Assembly (NCBI RefSeq): GCF_024713975.1
Contig: NC_091111.1
Span: forward strand, 11,047,001 to 11,111,000
Reading direction: 5' to 3'
DNA length: 64,000 bases
Source: Paralichthys olivaceus
Lineage: Eukaryota; Chordata; Actinopteri; Pleuronectiformes; Paralichthyidae
The notes below the pieces were generated by a model. The model searched no databases, was not told the origin of the DNA, and was given only the letters and a program-made list of their open reading frames with translations. Numbering within the stretch: position 1 is the first letter of the stretch; each line of letters starts with the position of its first letter. Of this stretch, positions 35,920 to 48,600 are shown piece by piece. Both the position numbers and the translations under genes were made by a program.

Positions 35920-38900
35920 TCAAGTGTTTTGTGTGGCCACCTGTTTCAGACTCTCCACAGGTTTCATCACCTCGTAGGTGGTGAGCGACTTCTTCACCTT
36001 CCCGTTCTTGTCCACCTGATGGATGCTCTGCGTCACCGTGATGGTCACCTGCTTTGTGGACATCCGATTGTCCTGCCATTTTGTCTGGGGATGGTGGGGA
36101 ATGAAAGACAGGACATGGTAAATAGTAATACACCATAAAACTTGTTTTTGGGTTTATTTGGCATGAGAGCTATGTATTTGTTTTTTTGTTGGAAAATTAT
36201 ACATTAAATTTCCCCACAGGCCACAGTGATTTTAAGATGTCTTGTTTTATCTTGCCAAGGATCCATTTAATATCGTGTATGATCAAAAACAAAATCAAAA
36301 TTCTATCATCAGAGACACTGGACTAGAAAATGTTTGCTTATGCTTAAAATACAAACAACCAAATTTATTAAAATAGTTGCATCTCATCATCAACTGTTAA
36401 TAAACTAATCTGAAAAAAGAATTTAAAAACAAAGGAACACTTTTTATCCACAAGTGGGACTCCCACAGCTCTTTATTCCTAATATTAATTGAATGACTAT
36501 AAAAGATAAAGACAGAGAAGCGGAGGAAAACAACAATAATTGAAAGACATCCAGCGTGAGACTCACGATTTCCTCAGTGTGTAGAACACTCCGCCGCTGC
36601 ACCGTGGTGCCAGACGAAGGCAACACCTCCTCTTTGGGTGGCGAGGGCAGGATGGCAGGAGGGCTGCTGGGTTTCACATCATTCAGACTGACTTCCGACA
36701 CGGCAGAGCAGACCTTCAGGTACGCCTGAGCCGGAGGGGGGAGGCCGTCCTCAAAGAAATCTGGAACTGCAGCAAAAGAAAAACTTAAATTTGTTTCCTG
36801 AAACAACAAAACCACAGGTAATGTACTGTTGATACTGACTACAGGTCATCCCAACTTATTGACCGAACATGTAGTTTCAGTCCCAATACACACATCTATA
36901 ACACATGGACATGACACAGATGTTTTCCGAGGCGTATACTGTAGGTGTGATGGCTCAGATGCTTTAAAGTAAGAAAAATTGAAATCAAAAGTAGATGCAA
37001 ACAGAGATTTCCAGAAGGCATCCTGATAAACCACAGTTGGATCACAATGAAGCTAAATCGAATATCCGCAAAGCAAAAATGCAGGAGGCAGAAGAACAAC
37101 AAAGGAATATCTAGGAAGAATGGTATCGTACACAAGTTATAATGGAAGAGGTGGATTAAAGACACAGAAAGAGAAGAGGAGGCAGTTTAAAATATTCACT
37201 ATAAAAATAAAAAGAATGACTCCAGAGATTATTCATATGGTGCAATCTGAAACGATGAGTCATTTGGGTGTTGAAACCCTGTTTGTGGCCAAAAAGTTAA
37301 TAATAAAACTGGACTGCGTTTTCCTGGATTCACAGAATGAAGAAGTCAGATGGTCAACCAACTGGAGCAGTATACAGCACTTGAGCTTTGATTCAGTACT
37401 GCATTCTTCTTTTAAAATAGCAAAACATGAGGAAAAGATGTATTCCAATCATGGCAATATAACGATTATAACAAGTTTTATGATCGATAAGATGCAGAAT
37501 TGGATATTTTGTAAATCAAATAGCGTTAGTCAGCATACACACAACTTATAGGCTGTTTACTGCTTTCACTGAACTAATTAAATACAGTGTGATCAATTAT
37601 CCATCGATCCATTATCTATACCGCTTTTCCTTCAGGGGGTCTTGGGGGACTGTTCACACTCACATCACACCTATGTTCAAGTTAGAGTCCCCAGTTAACA
37701 TAACACCAATCTGCATGTGTTTGGACAAAGGGAGAACAAACGCCGGCCAAACTGTGATGAGAGAGGGAAAACCACTGTACCACTGTGCCAACATGAGCAA
37801 TTATGGAAAACATAACAACATCACTGTGAAGTGAATTGTATGTGCACACAGCTGTGGTGTATTGGATGCTGGCATTCCTCACATTGTTATTATGACACAA
37901 TCAGAGCAAGTCCTGCATCACCGCGTAACCGTTTCTTTGCCACATATAACAGATGCTCGTGTCAGTCACCATATCGCTGCGCCACTCTTTGATACAGTCT
38001 GTGGTTACAAGACGCTGATTAATCTGACCAATTCTGAATCTGTTTTATCCTCTCGGAGCGATGCTGTGCTTTATTTGTCTTCACAATCACATCAAGGCTC
38101 CTCTGCCTGGATTCAGTCACAGCTCCACCGGTTGCCAAGAGAGCCAAGGCCTGTTTGAGCACACTGGCTTCTGATGTAACCTATTATTCCTCCATTTACT
38201 GTCTCATCCCCCCCTGGCTTCAAAGACGAGTACAGCCGCAGTTCAGAGTAGACACATTAACACAAAAGAAAATGACAGTCAGATCCATGTAAAAAAAATG
38301 TTTTACACATCGTCATGTCATATTTAATTCTTAGATGGAGAATGACTCTCACCACAACTCTCTTTCAATTTGTAACTTTAATTTTGCTTTTGCATAATGG
38401 CTTATTTTTGTCATTGACAAATTGTCATTGCTAATCCAATCAGATTGGCCCAAAGTCTTCAGTGTCCGAGATACATTAAAACAGTCCCACGGATCAAAAA
38501 CCTCATTATGCAGCAATTTAAAATGTTGAACGTGCATTTGGTGCAAAGATGTATAAATACCCACAGCCAAGCAAACAACTAAAGTGCATTAGCATGTAGA
38601 ATATAGAATAAAATAGATTAGAATTGCAAATACACTGTATTCTGCAGTGGGAATCTAATAAACTCATAATTTATACAACCATGAGTGTTTTATTCATCAG
38701 TTCAGCAGCTAGAATACCGCCTGTTCCTGTTAGGAGATGATTATTAATTCCAACATCCACTCAGCTCTAATTCATTTTTCTCACCAGGGCTGATTGTTTT
38801 CTCCGAAGCAAAGCCGGCCTCGGAGTTCTCAGAGGGGATGCTCTGGATGGACGACAGGGGGATGTCAGTGTCGGTGCTGGTCAGCCATGTTGACTCCGTC

Positions 38901-38965
38901 TCTTTGGTCCAGCTCTCCAGGTAGCGAGGCTCCAGAGCGTCCGTCCTGCTTCCCCCACAGCCCAT
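35920..38965 (-). CDS. baalc: Brain and acute leukemia cytoplasmic (BAALC) family protein, complete
   Basis: Three coding exons on the minus strand: 38965-38785, 36766-36567 and 36084-35920. Phases are consistent and give 181 aa. The start MGCGGSRTDALEPRYLES is nearly identical to the BAALC N-terminus; Gly2 and Cys3 are the N-myristoylation and palmitoylation sites that anchor the family to membranes. WTKETESTWLT follows, as in human. The C-terminal exon carries the second conserved block, KQVTITVTQSIHQVDKNGKV. The middle exon is Pro/Ser-rich and unlike human BAALC, and the C-terminus runs about 20 residues further than the human 145-aa form. BAALC binds the plasma membrane in neural and haematopoietic progenitors; in leukaemia work it affects MEK/ERK signalling through MEKK1. 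Family assignment is secure. Which paralogue this is (baalca, baalcb or an older duplicate) cannot be settled here. Confidence 0.9.
37600..37795 (+). mobile_element. Teleost interspersed repeat fragment in BAALC-family intron
   Basis: ATCCATTATCTATACCGCTT, CACACTCACATCACACCTA, TAGAGTCCCCAGTTAAC and ATCTGCATGTGTTTGGAC match a ubiquitous fish repeat recalled from memory ('ATCCATTATCTATACCGCTTATCC … CTGCATGTCTTTGGACTGTGGG'). Confidence 0.7.
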
Positions 38966-39519
38966 CGCTCTCCCGCTGGGCTCCGTCACTTCACAGCTGG
39001 ACTTCTCTTCAGAACAGAAGAGGGAAAAGAGATTTACACAGGATTTCATTGTTAGCATAGAAAGATATGAGACTGTATGAGTGAAGTGAATCTGTACTGA
39101 GGCGGTTTCTTTCCTCTTTTTAATCAAAGTCAAATAACAGGCTACACCACTATCATTAAAACACATTTACAGTATATACCCTTTACTTACACTGGGGTAA
39201 AACACTGGTTTCAGGTTTTTGTGGGTGCTTAGTTAGCAACATGAAGTCAAGATGATGAAACTAAATAAGTAAGTAAAGACATGATTGAATAAATAAATAA
39301 ATACTATTAATAAGGAAATAAGCAAACAAAAGAGTAACAAAACAGTACAAGCAGATAAACAGATATTAAAGAACAGTTTTGAGTTTTATTATGACAGAAA
39401 TGATCTTGTGGGACTTTCCATGTAGAGCAGACTCTATTTTCAGATACACCACATTCCCCCATGTAACCTCGAGCAGTAATAGGCTTGAAGGGACAGAGCA
39501 CAATGCAGGTTTATAGGGC

Positions 39520-39538
39520 TAATAATAATAATAATGAA
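39520..39538. repeat. Short (AAT)n tract
   Basis: Five AAT units in the leader intron of the BAALC-family gene. Confidence 0.7.
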
Positions 39539-40260
39539 TATGCATTAAATGATAACACTCGGACAAATAAGGGAAAGAAACATCATAATTAATTTGGCAT
39601 CCAATTAATCATGCAAGTCATTTTTTAAGAAATCAAGTTATTTCCAGGCTATTTGACCAGATATCATCTCACAGGACATCAACATGAACAATACTCACAG
39701 CACAGCACACCGCTGTGGGACCCGGTGCCCTCATATGTTGGAGGATTATTGTCTCCAATTACTTTTGTTCTTTCAGGAGTGGGTGCCCTCGCCGTTAACT
39801 CACATTTACATGTCTTCATGAACATTTGAAAGCAGCACCCTGTGATTGTCAGTCAGGCCGAGGAAACCATATCACACAGGAGGCTGCTGCAGATCATGAA
39901 AACATAGAGTCTCCTGTTGGAAAAGAAGAGAGGGAGAGAGAGGAGGTGAAGAAAAGGCATATTTTTATGTGGATTTATCGACATTTTCTTATATCACTTC
40001 ATGTCAGAGTCCAACATACAATATTTAAAGTCTTGTTCAGGTTCGCTCTACAAATACATGATGCCATCTTATGACTGTGGATGCTGATGTTGGACAGTTG
40101 ACAGGTTGTTTCTCATTGTATGTAAAGTATTTTGTATAAACGATCCTATTTCTAAATGTTATATATAATGCATATTCATTGATGAATAATAAAAAATAAT
40201 GTTATTATATTGATCAATATCCTATTTTCATACTGAAACATACATACTCCAAATAAAGAA

Positions 40261-40436
40261 ATGTCTCTATGTGTGTATATATACACATACTGTATATACA
40301 TATGCATCTATAGATGTATGTACATACATACTGTATATATGTATCCATACATCCATGTGTGTATGTGCACATATGACACATATATGTGTTTAAATGTATA
40401 AAGATATATACACATACATATACGTTATATGTTTAT
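40261..40436. repeat. TA/CA-rich low-complexity tract
   Basis: Alternating purine-pyrimidine DNA (TATATG, TACATA, CACATA motifs) inside the leader intron of the BAALC-family gene. It borders the tandem repeat that follows. Confidence 0.7.
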
Positions 40437-40800
40437 CTATATACAATATATTGTCTGAAACCTACTACAATAGTAGCACTGGAATTTAACACACCTTGAA
40501 AAAACACTATAATACACAGATCTGTTGATAAATACACAAACTAAAGCAATGAATGAATAAATAAATGATCTATATATGTATCAATATATCTAGCTATGTA
40601 CACAATAAGACCTACTATAATTGGATAGCAGAGGAAATCAACACACCTTCTAAAATCACTATAGTACACGGATCTGATTATACAAATATTAAAGAAATGA
40701 ATGAAGAAATAAACGATCTATCTATCGATCTATGAACATCAGACCTATAATTGGACAGCAGTGGAAATCAATGCACCTCGGAGGATCACATGGCTCAGAT
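40437..40800. repeat. Three-copy diverged tandem repeat, unit about 135-157 bp
   Basis: Copies begin near 40437, 40594 and 40730. Each starts CTAT(A/G)(T/A)AC or similar, then ACCTA(CTA)TAATTGGA(T/C)AGCA in copies two and three (a diverged form in copy one), AACACACCTT, CACTATA(A/G)TACAC, GATCTG and AATGAATGAA. The third copy is truncated and more diverged. The array lies in the leader intron of the BAALC-family gene, close to its first exon. Confidence 0.75.
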
Positions 40801-40959
40801 CTGTAATCACTGCTCAGTGTGGATCATTGAGTCTTGTTGAACCAGCTTCTGTTTCTGATGAGGTCTGAATTCTACCGATAAGCCTCCTATCGATCCTTCA
40901 CCTGATCGAATCAAAGAGCTGACAGCAACACACACTGACCGCGAGGGGATGAAGCAAGA

Positions 40960-41310
40960 AGCGACGTGTTAGACGACGCAGTTCAACATGAGGCTCAATG
41001 CGCACAGACGAAGACTTACTGAGGAGGACGATGATGATGATGATGGAGGGTCGCTGCTGGCTCGTCTCGCCCCGGTGCTCCTCCGCGTCCTCCTGCCAGA
41101 CACAGCCGGAACATGTTTGTCAATACCGATACTCCTCCTCCTCCTCCTCCTCCTCCTCCTCCTCTGGTCGGTTACTCACCGAGCGTCCGTCCGCCTCCTC
41201 CACAGACATGGAGATGAGATGAGGAGAGGAGGCTGGTTCATGAGGGAGCAGAGGAAGCTCTCAGCCTCCATGAAGGAGGTTTCTGTCTCTAAACTCCAGT
41301 AACATCACAT
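40960..41310 (-). promoter_or_regulatory. Probable promoter and untranslated exon 1 of the BAALC-family gene
   Basis: A GC-rich block with a consensus GTAAGT donor on the minus strand at 41019-41014 marks a likely leader exon ending at 41020. The matching acceptor is TCTGTTCTGAAG, so exon 2 would start at 39006, 41 bp before the ATG. The block contains a CTC microsatellite at 41132-41165. No other minus-strand start region is apparent. Confidence 0.5.
41132..41165. repeat. (CTC)n microsatellite in BAALC-family promoter
   Basis: Eleven uninterrupted CTC units. On the transcribed strand this is a GAG run in the proposed leader exon. Confidence 0.9.
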
Positions 41311-42879
41311 TTACCACAGCTGTTGCTATGGAAACCTAATATAATATCCTCCTCTGTGCTCACAGGGCTCTGCTCCACATCTGCTGTTATTTGAGTCATG
41401 TTGCCTGATGATATTAATAATTATAATAATCATTGATAATAATGATAAATATATATACATAGACATACACACAGTTTAAACTAAAGTAATAATGATAGAT
41501 ATATATATGTGTGTGTGTGTATATGTATGTATGTATATATACATGTATATATTAATACTGCAGTATACATACAGTAAGAGAGAGACATGTGAATATATGT
41601 TTGTGTCCATATATATATTTATATATACACACACACACACACACAAATAAATGATTATATTATATAGGTAAAATGTTTTTTGGGTATATATTATATATTA
41701 TCTGCTGGTATAGCAATGGTCACCTTCTGACCACATGCCCTTAAAACCCTAATGAGATGTTCACTACTCTGCCCACAAGGGGACAGTCACAGCCCACCCC
41801 TGTCCCTCAACAACCAGGCTGCTGGTGGCTCCCTGACTCTTAACCACAGAGTTAATGTTCAATTAATAAAATAAAAATAAATGGTTGTTGTTTGTTTGCT
41901 ATAAATGTCAGTCTAAGAAAAAGAAAATACAAAGCTACTGAACAAATAAAAAAAACTTTTAATAGTCTGCTCATTTAATCCTCAGTGCAGCCATCCAGTT
42001 TATTGTCTGAGCTCTCAGCCACACAGACCTTTGTGGTCAGAGCTGGGAACACGTGTTTATCCAGGCAAAGTAATGTCGGCAGTGTTGTATCCAAGACAAA
42101 CAGACTCATGCTCAAACACTGACAAAACAAAAAGAGACTCTTCAGATCAAAATTAAACTATTTGGTGAATGTGGAAAAAACTGGGACAAAGTGGAATCAT
42201 GGGATAATTGTTATCTGACCATAATATCTAACACTGAAACCAAAGATCACTTTGTTAGGAATATTTTTCTGTTTTTCCTCCGGTTGTGAAACATCTCAGC
42301 AAAGTGCACATTCAGCACAGAAATACAGCTACTCTGAACGAGAGCTCGTTAAAATTAAGGTCCTTTGTGTCTAATACATCAGCTGCCAATAGAATTAATT
42401 ACAAATAAATAGAAGAACGGACATCCACCTGATCAATTCACTAATGGGCACGCTCACCATTAGTTCTGTCTGAGGGACAGATTTAATGTGCAACAGTATG
42501 CAGAACATGTCCTGTTAGGTTAGTGATGAGCCACCGTCAATGAGCACACATAATGTACACAGCTTTTAATGACGTCTTTCAAATTGCACAGAATTCACAA
42601 GATGCACAAAACATTTTCAAAGAGTTTTTACTTGGAGAGGCCTCCTGATGCTTTGGGTGTAATCAACGTGCAAATTCACATCTTTCTTTCTCACAATGGA
42701 GTCGGTAATGGAGACAAAGACAAGATGACAGAGGAGAGAACTTCCCTTTAAATCCACAAACATGAGCTAAAAAGCAAAAAAAGTAGAAACAGATGTTTTA
42801 TCCATGAGTTTCACGTCATCTCCCCCCAAATACACCTCCAATTTCCCTTTAAATAATCAACTATAATTTCGCACAGGTC

Positions 42880-43125
42880 CGAGCTGAATCAAATCCCTGT
42901 GACTTCCTGCGCCTCCTTCGCCCATCACCCAGGGAATGAATCTCACATTCTGCGGACAGTCAGGTCAATATGAGGCCGGGCAGCTTTGATTTGTATGTCC
43001 TGCCTCACTGTCCTATTGGACTGCTGGTCAATAGGCCTGTCTTCCCATTGCCCTGGCGATTAATGTGGCGCGCTGCCAAACACTGCAACGTCATGGACGG
43101 ACTCGCAGGCGGTTTCTCCCGCAAA
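42880..43125. promoter_or_regulatory. Candidate enhancer block with paired SOX-like sites
   Basis: A non-repetitive block in AT-rich DNA contains CCTATTG (43012-43018) and its exact inverse CAATAGG (43029-43035) ten bases apart, a further CCATTG nearby, and GATTAAT homeodomain-type text. The arrangement is seen; enhancer function is inferred. Confidence 0.35.
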
Positions 43126-45606
43126 TAAGGATTCATGCTGCTGCTGGAATATAATGAAAATGTATGTCTTGGAATGGCGACTATTCAATGATATAGCATT
43201 TTATATTCAAGGCTATATTAGTCATGTTTTTACATTGCTGGGTGTAAGATTTAAAGCTACATTAATTTATTTCTTTATTCCAACAATTGATGAAATGGCT
43301 TCTTGTAAAAGTGACAATATACAGGAAATTGTTACCCAGCTCTGCCTGACCAAAGACAAGAGTTACTTAGACATTAACTAAATTCTAATCAAGTGTTCAA
43401 GTGCTCACAAAGTCAACATGTTCCCTTAAAAATTCACAGTGTCACTATAGGACTAGTTTTCGATCAGATATGTTTTCATGCAGGAGCACATTTTCATCTT
43501 CTTCTTGAATGTATGTACACAGTGTGTACGTTTGTGTGAAAAACCAAACTCAGTGCTTCCATTGCCCTCAGCGTTCACCCCCCAGCTGCTTCCTTTTCAA
43601 CAGCTGGTTAAGGCTGATAGGGGATAATATGAACTTTCCGCTGATTCGCAAAGTTTTGCGGGACTGAAAAAGAAGTCAATTCTGCCTAATTCTGACAGGA
43701 GGGGGAGTGAATGAGCCGGCAAAGCATCCAAATCCAAACCTTCAGTGGGTTTTTACTGCGACAGCCAGTGAGTTACAAGCCCTGGAAAACTAATTAGGAT
43801 GGTTTGGGCCTGGAACGGGGAATAGTTGTCACAAAGGTTCACCGCTTTTGCCATCCACTTCTTATCTGTCACAGACTGTGGTGACTGCACTTAAAACACA
43901 GGAGTCTAAAGCTTATTGCATGTGATGGATGAGTTTGTCTTGAAATCTGTTTTGATAATCCAAATATATGTATATTCAGATAATGGCACAAACTACACAT
44001 AAGAAAAATTTATATTTCTTGATCGTCTCACGCCTCAGAAACCTTGAAGCACTCTGTTAATGATACCGAGATATTATCATGTCCACTCGTGCAGATTTCA
44101 TCAGCAAATTGTTGATATTGGAGCTGCCAGCGGTGCAATGAGCAGCTTATCCAGATTGAGCTTTGCTGGAGGTTGCGGTTCAGTGGCATCAATCACATCT
44201 CTGGGATCTTTTTCTGGCAGAGACGCACCACTGCTCCTCGAACTGGTGGAGGCAATCCTCCCCCCCTTCTCTCACGTGGACCCCTGCCAGGGATATCTCC
44301 AGAGGTTGTGATCTTTCAATCCATCATGGTCTGAGCTAACATGACACCTTTCTATTAGTGCAAAGTGTTCTGAAGAAAAGGCAGCAACTACCACCCAAAT
44401 TAAGCAAGCGGGGCTATAAGATAAGGTGAAGGCGGTATTGGGTTGGGCAGCAGTTTATTGCTTTTGTTGAGGGGAACAAGGGACAAGAAGAGCTGCTAAC
44501 AGTGAAAAGATTTTTCTAGTTTTTATACTTACTTTTAGTTGTTGTTGGAGATGCTTGACTTAATAAGGCCCTTGAAAAAGCTTTGATGGCACAATTCATC
44601 GAAATTATTAACAAATCTGCTTGCAGCAACACTTCATATATCTTTAAAAGTGGGATGACTCATCCCTAATGGAAGTTGGAAGAAGAAACTGCAGAGCAAA
44701 GCATCATTAAGCATATATATCTTCCTTCCTGTTAAACAGCTTTAATTTTGTAGAATATATAAATTAATATATTTCATCATATCTTGATGAAACAGACTTT
44801 TATCTAATTTAATTACATAAGGAAGCGGCAAAGGAAGTCATGTTTGACTTAAAGATGATTAATATTGCTAACATACCAAAGTCAGTCTCCATGACTGATT
44901 TATGTAATTTCCCTCAGTGCCATTCATTATCGGTGGAGGTGCTAAAATCGATCTTTAGCCACTCCTCTGGCCCCAATTGATATTTCCGCCTTTTAAATTC
45001 TGGTGGAGGCTGGACTACAAATGCAGCCTTTGCACTTTATATGCTTCATTCGTTTCATCCTGCTAAACACACAACTCTAATCCTATCAAAGGCAAGGAAT
45101 ATTCCAGAAAGGGCACTGGTGGGGGCTCATGGGGCGAAAGAGCGGAACATTAGTATTCATGGAACTTCTTGGGACAGACGCTTCGTTTTGGGGAAATGAT
45201 CTCAGGAAAGTGTGAGGGCGCTCACGTAAACATTAAACTATGAGTTGGCACAAAGAGTCATAATGGATGTTGGAGATTCTGGGCGATTCTGTGTGAACAT
45301 TGGCTTTACATACAAATTATTCTAATATCTGTGAGTTTTTACCTTGATTGAACTGCAGCTACTAGACATAGGAGGAGCAGTAGTCACTAGTTGCTGTTGA
45401 ACTGAACTGAAGGAGTCCAACATGGAAGCAGCTTAGAAAGCCTCCAGTAGGCTGTGGTTGAGGAGGAGCAACATATTGGCCAATTCTGCTGGAAGACAAA
45501 GCAGCGCCTGATCGACTCTGGCTGGGTCACAAGAGCGAGAGAGTATATTATGATGATCAGATATGATGGGTCCCAGTTCATCCTCGGATGTTAAATTAAA
45601 AAAAAC

Positions 45607-45611
<5 letters not shown>

Positions 45612-45651
<40 letters not shown>
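45612..45651. repeat. (TA)n/(CA)n microsatellite
   Basis: About sixteen TA units running into a short CA tract. Confidence 0.9.
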
Positions 45652-48600
45652 TGTACAGGATCAAATACATTGCCCTGCCTATTAAACCAATGGCTTCATT
45701 ATATGAAAGATGTAACCAAGCACAATGTGACACATTTTAGTGTGAGATAAAACAGTTCAAATGCCAGTACAGTAAATAACATATCTTTTTCCAGATGACC
45801 CAGTCAGTTGATGACATTTCTCTGCCGTTTGCGACCGAAGGCGGCAACGAGCATTTCACCTTCTTGGATCCTGCTGACCTGCTCCTCCATAAGTACGTAG
45901 ATAAGTACTTAAACTGAAAATAACATCACAACCTGTTATGTTTAAGTGGGGATGTGGCTCCGGGCTCACTCACTTAAACCACTGGAGTGGGAAATAAAGG
46001 GCTTTTGGTTTTCACCTTTACTGCTGTTACCGGGGGGAAAACTCGAGATGTCGAAGCACAAACATGTTTTGCATTCTTTTTTACGGGTGCATTTGACACT
46101 GGGGCATTTTTCCTTCATTTCTATATTAACAAGCAGAGGTTCAGATTGAGCATTTTCAACCAAGGATATGAGCACGAACGCAGGGGCCAGAAATGTAATG
46201 ACCATTTCAAGGCTCGTCTCAGTGAGTCATACAATCGCCTGAACTAAATGGACCTTTCCTCTGGGAAGATACAGAATAATAAGCTTGACAAAAGGCAGTT
46301 ACCTTGTTATATAATGCAACATCTGTCTAAAAGGCCACAAGAACACAGAAATCAATAGCTATGATCTTGCCCTTAGCTATATCGGCTCAGAGCTCGTAGT
46401 TTAAATGTCTCCTGAGAGGAACTATAGAATCATGAAGTCGCCAAATGAGAAACACGTCCTTTGAGGAAAAAATTAATTGATCTGTAAATGCCAAGCTTGT
46501 CCTTATTTTATTATTCAGATCCGTAAAGAAAAGTTCAACTCGACAAAATCAGAAAGGATTGATTTTTTCTGCTACATTTCATTCATATTACAAATTTTCT
46601 TTTCAAGGAGAAGCAGGGGAGCAGGTGAAATAACTTGTTAAGCCTTTAAACTGATGTGGGAAGACGTCACTATTGAAGGCCATTTAAGTACAACAGGTAA
46701 ACAAATGCACAGGCACGACTGTGTAGGTGAAGGTCAGAACAGCTCGTCTACAATTGTCTTTAACTGTGATGGACAGTGAAGTAGAAACAACTGCTTCTAC
46801 ATCCATCAGCTTTGTGCATCGTTAACATGGATCCCCATTCAAAGTGTCCACCATCAACTACACACAATAGCTGTGTCTCAATTCAGGGGCAACATCCTTC
46901 GCAGGACGCGGTCTACTCGGCCCTCTACCTCTCTCTCGCTCACTCATGCCGACACACACACACAAGTACACACACTCTAATGAGCCGGTGAGATAATTTG
47001 GGTAATTAGTGGCTTTGTACTCTCTGAGCAATGATCACCTTCCCTCAGGGGAGCAGCGGGACACTAACAAAGCCAATAGGATCAATCAAGGGCTAATTTA
47101 GATTCATTTGTGCTACTTTTATCACAAAGACGATGATGAGCTCACACAGCAGGAGTGAATTTTATTTGAATGTATTTGTTTTTAAATGATATATATATAT
47201 ATTCACTATACAAATACATTTCCTCTTAATATCTACTTTAATGTTTTGCTTTATGAACTTATACAGGAATATGGAATAAACTGATCATTTGTTTGCGTAG
47301 TGTTCCATGACAGTCTTCAGTAACACCAATATGAGCACACTAAAGGAGATTTCCATCCAGCTACAGGCTCTTCGCTATCTAGTCAGTCTAATTAAACAAT
47401 GAGGGGTGTTGTTGCTAGGTTACAGTGATGATTTGGACCACTTGGCGTCACTTGTGTGTGTCAACTCACGCTGGGGCCTTATTGCTTATCTAAATCCCCG
47501 TGCAGAGGACAGCTTCTCAGTTTCATTTTCTCTCGCAAATACTTTTATACCAGTGTTATTTTTTAATCTTTTTAAGATCCACGTTAACTTCATCCTGGCT
47601 CACCGTCCCGAGATGCAGCCGTCAACAACACCCTGTGACTCATGCAGAATCAATACACACTAAAATGAATCCACATTGCAGGGGCAGAAGTGTGCAGAAC
47701 AATAAAAAGGAGCAGGCGTCGCAGCAGATGGGATTGTTTCATACGCTGCTGATTCACCGTAATGGGAATAAGGAACATCCGCAGCTTACAGCCTGATGAA
47801 TGCTTCTCACAACTCAAACAGACAGGACAGGTAACGCGTACAAGTGAACCGAATTCTCTGAAAATAAAGCCAAATCATTACGACCATCTCTTATGGTTTT
47901 AGATGTTTCCTTTTATTATGCAATAATGTAATGTCTTATAGAAATAATGAACTCATTATCAGCTTATCAGCTAAATTGCACTTCTTTGGTGCACACAAGG
48001 ATGAGAAAAACTTTTCTGGAGCAAAAAAAAAAAAAGAGAAACTAAGTCAAACTTTGAACACATAAAGAAAGAGTGAGAAAAGTAAGTGGGGTGAGGTCTG
48101 ATGGAGGGAGGCTGCGGACACGTTTGTCAAGGTAGGAGCCCGAGTTGATGTCCCCTCTAATCATGAAAGTGTCAGAGATGATTTAAAGAGCAGGCAGATG
48201 AATGGCTTTGCAGTTCTTATGTCTCTGACGGTATATCATCACTGCTGAGGAGAAGTGTAAAGGCATTAAAAAGTGACAACTTCTCTATGTGAAAAGAAAG
48301 TGTGTATTTTCCTTGAAATTGGACATCGCTGCTATTTCTTTGTACACAGATAGAAGGTACTCGCAAGACTTTTTTAGTTGCTCAATCCCATAAATAAACA
48401 TAAATGTGTGTATTAGTATGTGCATCACTCCCTCTGAGGGCTACATCTTGAGAGTAATTGAACCACTAGGCGAAAGCAGCACGTACAAGGACATATTTTA
48501 AATTTCAAAAGCACCTGTTCTTGATTTAAAAGCCTTTCCACTTTATTAATTTGCAAATTCAACTCTCCTTCAGCACGCACTTGTGTACACACACAAAAAA

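Larger units (their letters stand above)
41311..46900. other. Gene desert, first part
   Basis: No coding exon recognised. Contents: TA/CA-rich DNA at 41440-41700; two non-repetitive, moderately GC-rich blocks at 42.88-43.12 and 43.57-43.87 kb that look like enhancers; another at 44.92-45.20 kb; a (TA)n tract at 45612-45651; and a GC-rich 120-bp island at 45791-45910 open on both strands. Open frames here are short and lack splice-supported partners. Confidence 0.55.

Noticed and set aside
37120..37551. 143-codon plus-strand frame in the BAALC-family intron
   Set aside because: No recognisable domain, AT-rich codons, intronic position, no promoter or splice partner.
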